Assembly (NCBI RefSeq): GCF_900112415.1
Contig: NZ_FOLV01000017.1
Location: forward strand, 1-64,000
DNA from: Bacillus sp. 491mf
GTDB lineage: Bacteria > Bacillota > Bacilli > Bacillales > Bacillaceae_G
Reading direction: 5' to 3'
Length of the DNA: 64,000 nucleotides
Below, in pieces: positions 61,356-64,000 of the stretch. The translations under genes were made by a program, and so were the position numbers. Each line of letters begins with the position of its first letter. Positions within the stretch are counted from its first letter, which is position 1. The notes under the pieces are model-generated. The model was not told where the DNA came from. It did no database searches and saw only the letters and a list, made by a program, of their open reading frames with translations.

Positions 61356-63902
61356 ATGAAACAATTAAGAGGGTTGTATGGGATTCTGTTCTTTTTTATT
61401 CCATTCGGGATACTGCTTTTAAGTTATGCCATATTTGGTATGTATCCGTTTGGGAATTATTCAGTATTAATTAGTGATTTAAGCACACAATATGTTCAAT
61501 TTTATTCTTATTTACATAGCGTATTTACAGAAGGTAACAGTTTACAATATACAGTAGAGTTAGGCGGGGGACTTAACTTTATTGGAACATTTGCTTATTA
61601 CTTATCAAGTCCGTTTTCTGTTCTTCTTTATTTCTTTAATAAAGGAAACCTTCCAGAATTTATTTTTCTTATTACTCTTTTAAAAGTAGGATTCGCGGGA
61701 GTAACATGCGGCTTGTTTTTACGTTATGTGATAGGAAAACAGCATAAAGGGTTGTTATTGTTTTCAACTGCTTATGCATTATCAGGCTTTGTTATGGCCT
61801 ACTCGTTTCATGTAATGTGGCTAGATGGCATTGTGTTTTTACCTGTTGTTTTACTAGGGGTTGAAAAACTTTTACGAGATAAAAAGATTATTTTCTTTAC
61901 GTTTGCTTTAGCAATTATGTTTATCGCAAATTTCTATATTTCCTTTATGTTTGGGATTTTTACCTTCCTTTATTTTATGATTCGACTCTTTACACAATAT
62001 GAGTTTCGAGATATAAAAACATGGGGAAAACATTTTCTTCTTTTCTGCATCGGAACGGGACTAGCTGCTGGAATAGGAGCGGTGATTATTCTTCCGACTT
62101 TTGAAGCATTAAAGAGTAATCCGTATAGTATCGGTTCAACGGAATTCAAATTAGAATGGAAACTTGATTTACTTCTTTTCTATTGGAAGCTATTATCTGG
62201 TGGATATGATTCAAGTTTATTTGGTACACCAAATGTATATGCATCCATATTAGTACTCGTACTATTACCTGTATACTTTGTTAATCAAGAAATTAACAAA
62301 AGAGAAAAATTCTTATCTATATTTGTATTTCTGTTCTTAATTTGTAGTTTTGCAATTCCATTTTTAAATTTAGCATGGCATGGAAATAAGTGGCCAAATG
62401 CATATCCATATCGTTTTGCGTTCGTCTTTGTGATGTTAGCTGTGTTTATGGCAGCGAGAGTATTTCAACATATTAGTCGAAAAGATGTATTGCCGTTATG
62501 GATTAGTTATATCATCCATTTGATTTTATTGTATGCATTGTCAGTGAAACATTATGAAGTAGTTCATAGTAAGATACTGATCATAAACGCTATCCTGATT
62601 ACATTTATTGTAGTCGTATTGCATATTCGCATGATGAAACCGTCATTAACAAAAATAACGACAGGATTATTACTTCTTTGTTTAATATGCGATATAGGTT
62701 TTAATACAAGAAAATATATTCATGGACTACATAGAGAAATGGCTTATACAAAGCGTGACGAGTACGAAGTGAACAAAGATGCCAAACAAGCTATTCAATA
62801 TGTAAATGAAATGAATACAGAGCGATATCGTGTAAGTTCTAAATATCAGCGAACGCTAAATGATTCCCTGCAATATGATTATCCATCTTTCCAAACATTT
62901 AACTCGATGGCAAATGGATCATTTCATCGCTTTTTAAAGCTAACGGGCTATTCAACGTCTCCGGACTTTTTAGTAGCCAATAACCATGGTGATACGTTGC
63001 TCATGGATGCGATTTTAAAAATTGGATATAAAATTGAAGAAGGCATCGTACCAAAATATGGACATGAAAAAATAAATCAATTTGGTATTGCGAATGTGTT
63101 TAAGGTTAACAATATGATTCCATTTGGTTATCCAATCGAACATATACCTTCTAAAAAAGAAGAAAATCCTTTTGTTTTCCAGGAAAAATTGATTAATATA
63201 AAAGAGGGAACACTCTTTAAAAAGCTAGAAGATCCAAAAATTTCTCTTCAAAACATGGCGGCTATTTCAGGACAAGAAGGGAAATATGAACGAGTTAACA
63301 AGGAAAAACCGGGATATATTACGGTTCAAGTAAATATACCAAAAGAGGTTCAATTATACGGATTAGCTACAGGGATTGAAAATTGGAAAGACGTTATGGT
63401 GAATGATCAGTATCCATGTTATTTACCACCAGATATCGAAAAAACTTTGATTGATTTTGGGTACTTCCCCAAAAATGGGGTCACAACGATGAAAATCAAG
63501 GTTGAACAGGAAGATGTCTTTTCATTGAGAGGTTTACAGTTCTATGGATTAGACATAGACAAATTTAATGAGACAATAAAAGCATTACAAAAAAGTAGTA
63601 TGAAGGTTACTGAAAATCACGGAAAAATGGTTAAAGGAAATATTGCATTAAAGAATGATGCTACATTCGTATTCCCGATTCCTTATGATGCTGGTTGGTC
63701 AGTTACAATCGACGGGAAAGAGCAGCCTACTACAGCAGTTGTGGATGGATTGCTAGGAGTGAAGGCGGAAGCTGGTAATCATGAAGTTGTACTTTCTTAT
63801 CATTCGCCAGGATTAAAACTTGGTATGATAATTTCTGGTGTGAGCATCATCCTTACGATATTGTTTACGATTGTGCAGGTAAGAACGTTACGGAAAAAGT
63901 AA
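61356..63902 (+). CDS. YfhO-like GT-C glycosyltransferase, second copy
   Basis: An 848-residue paralogue of the preceding gene, with the same arrangement: LISDLSTQYVQFYSYLHS in the first loop, GGGLNFIGTFAYYLSSPFSVL, about 12 membrane helices, an extracytoplasmic domain with PYDAGWSVTIDGKEQ and LGVKAEAGNHEVVLSYHSPGLKLG, and a final membrane helix. It has its own ribosome binding site (ACAGGAGCAT) after a terminator, so its expression may be separate. It may add the sugar to another acceptor. Confidence 0.87.
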   Translation: MKQLRGLYGILFFFIPFGILLLSYAIFGMYPFGNYSVLISDLSTQYVQFYSYLHSVFTEGNSLQYTVELGGGLNFIGTFAYYLSSPFSVLLYFFNKGNLPEFIFLITLLKVGFAGVTCGLFLRYVIGKQHKGLLLFSTAYALSGFVMAYSFHVMWLDGIVFLPVVLLGVEKLLRDKKIIFFTFALAIMFIANFYISFMFGIFTFLYFMIRLFTQYEFRDIKTWGKHFLLFCIGTGLAAGIGAVIILPTFEALKSNPYSIGSTEFKLEWKLDLLLFYWKLLSGGYDSSLFGTPNVYASILVLVLLPVYFVNQEINKREKFLSIFVFLFLICSFAIPFLNLAWHGNKWPNAYPYRFAFVFVMLAVFMAARVFQHISRKDVLPLWISYIIHLILLYALSVKHYEVVHSKILIINAILITFIVVVLHIRMMKPSLTKITTGLLLLCLICDIGFNTRKYIHGLHREMAYTKRDEYEVNKDAKQAIQYVNEMNTERYRVSSKYQRTLNDSLQYDYPSFQTFNSMANGSFHRFLKLTGYSTSPDFLVANNHGDTLLMDAILKIGYKIEEGIVPKYGHEKINQFGIANVFKVNNMIPFGYPIEHIPSKKEENPFVFQEKLINIKEGTLFKKLEDPKISLQNMAAISGQEGKYERVNKEKPGYITVQVNIPKEVQLYGLATGIENWKDVMVNDQYPCYLPPDIEKTLIDFGYFPKNGVTTMKIKVEQEDVFSLRGLQFYGLDIDKFNETIKALQKSSMKVTENHGKMVKGNIALKNDATFVFPIPYDAGWSVTIDGKEQPTTAVVDGLLGVKAEAGNHEVVLSYHSPGLKLGMIISGVSIILTILFTIVQVRTLRKK

Positions 63903-63912
63903 TATAAGAAAG

Positions 63913-63945
63913 AAAAAAGCTACTGAACTCTCAGTAGCTTTTTTT
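63913..63945 (+). terminator. Bidirectional terminator after the second yfhO-like gene
   Basis: AAAAAAGCTACTGA/TCAGTAGCTTTTTT with a four-base loop. Confidence 0.92.
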
Positions 63946-64000
63946 CGTGGCATGCTGTATATACCCGGCTGTTAAAAAGAAATACATCATAAATGAAGCA
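63931..64000 (-). CDS. C-terminal end of an unidentified minus-strand gene
   Basis: From the window edge a frame reads ASFMMYFFLTAGYIQHATKK and ends TGA at 63931-63933, inside the terminator stem. The hydrophobic run suggests a membrane protein. Too little is present for identification, and it could be a chance frame. Confidence 0.4.
   Translation of the reverse strand, partial: ASFMMYFFLTAGYIQHATKKSY

Overview
The window is a low-GC Gram-positive chromosome segment that fits the Bacillus cereus group. The evidence is the C-terminus of a cholesterol-dependent cytolysin with the cereolysin/anthrolysin-type undecapeptide, copies of a bcr1-like repeat flanked by TTTAT, many spore genes (yunB, lytH, yutC, yutH), and a gene order collinear with the B. 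subtilis lytH/yun, lipA/yut, yum and yui loci. No rRNA, tRNA, CRISPR array or clear insertion sequence was seen.

Layout. 1-2.6 kb: cytolysin end, a truncated VanZ-like remnant, and a GntR-regulated ABC operon. 2.8-16.1 kb: conserved backbone (yunD-yunC-yunB, lytH, lipA, yutC, yutD, glpX, yutE, a SufR-like Fe-S regulator, yutF) with small accessory genes between, and a likely independent ~195-nt structured RNA at 12.45-12.64 kb. 16.2-29.2 kb: an accessory block between yutF and yutG. It holds a tet(L)-like efflux gene with its own leader peptide, a MacB/FtsX-type ABC pair, an oxidoreductase, an acetyltransferase, and a minus-strand cluster of tandem small cysteine-containing peptide genes with a thioredoxin-like protein, an ABC exporter, a MauE/DoxX-like membrane protein, and two OppB/OppC-like permeases. 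This peptide cluster is the best candidate for an undescribed system: a secreted, disulfide-bonded peptide, perhaps a bacteriocin or signal.

29.3-38.3 kb: backbone again (yutG, yutH, yutI, yuzD, yutJ, yuzB, dapF, yutM), interrupted by dispersed repeats, an aminoglycoside-nucleotidyltransferase-like gene and a WYL regulator/DinB pair. 38.7-46.8 kb: accessory genes (orphan sporulation-type histidine kinase, amino-acid permease, FbpB-like small protein, DUF523, HTH protein, MFS exporter, GyrI-like protein) and more repeats. 47.1-53.6 kb: yumC, ndh/yumB, Nudix, yuiB, yuiC, DUF309, pepA.

53.8-63.9 kb: a cell-surface glycosylation region. Phosphoglucomutase and GtaB make UDP-glucose. A CsbB/GtrB-like glycosyltransferase, a GtrA/GtcA-like membrane protein and two YfhO paralogues follow, matching the three-component machinery that decorates lipoteichoic acid. 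Fe-S assembly (lipA, yutI, yutM, SufR-like) and redox proteins (yumC, ndh, yutJ) recur through the window. Several start codons were moved using ribosome binding sites; the most notable is a CTG start for yunD that restores its metal-binding motif.
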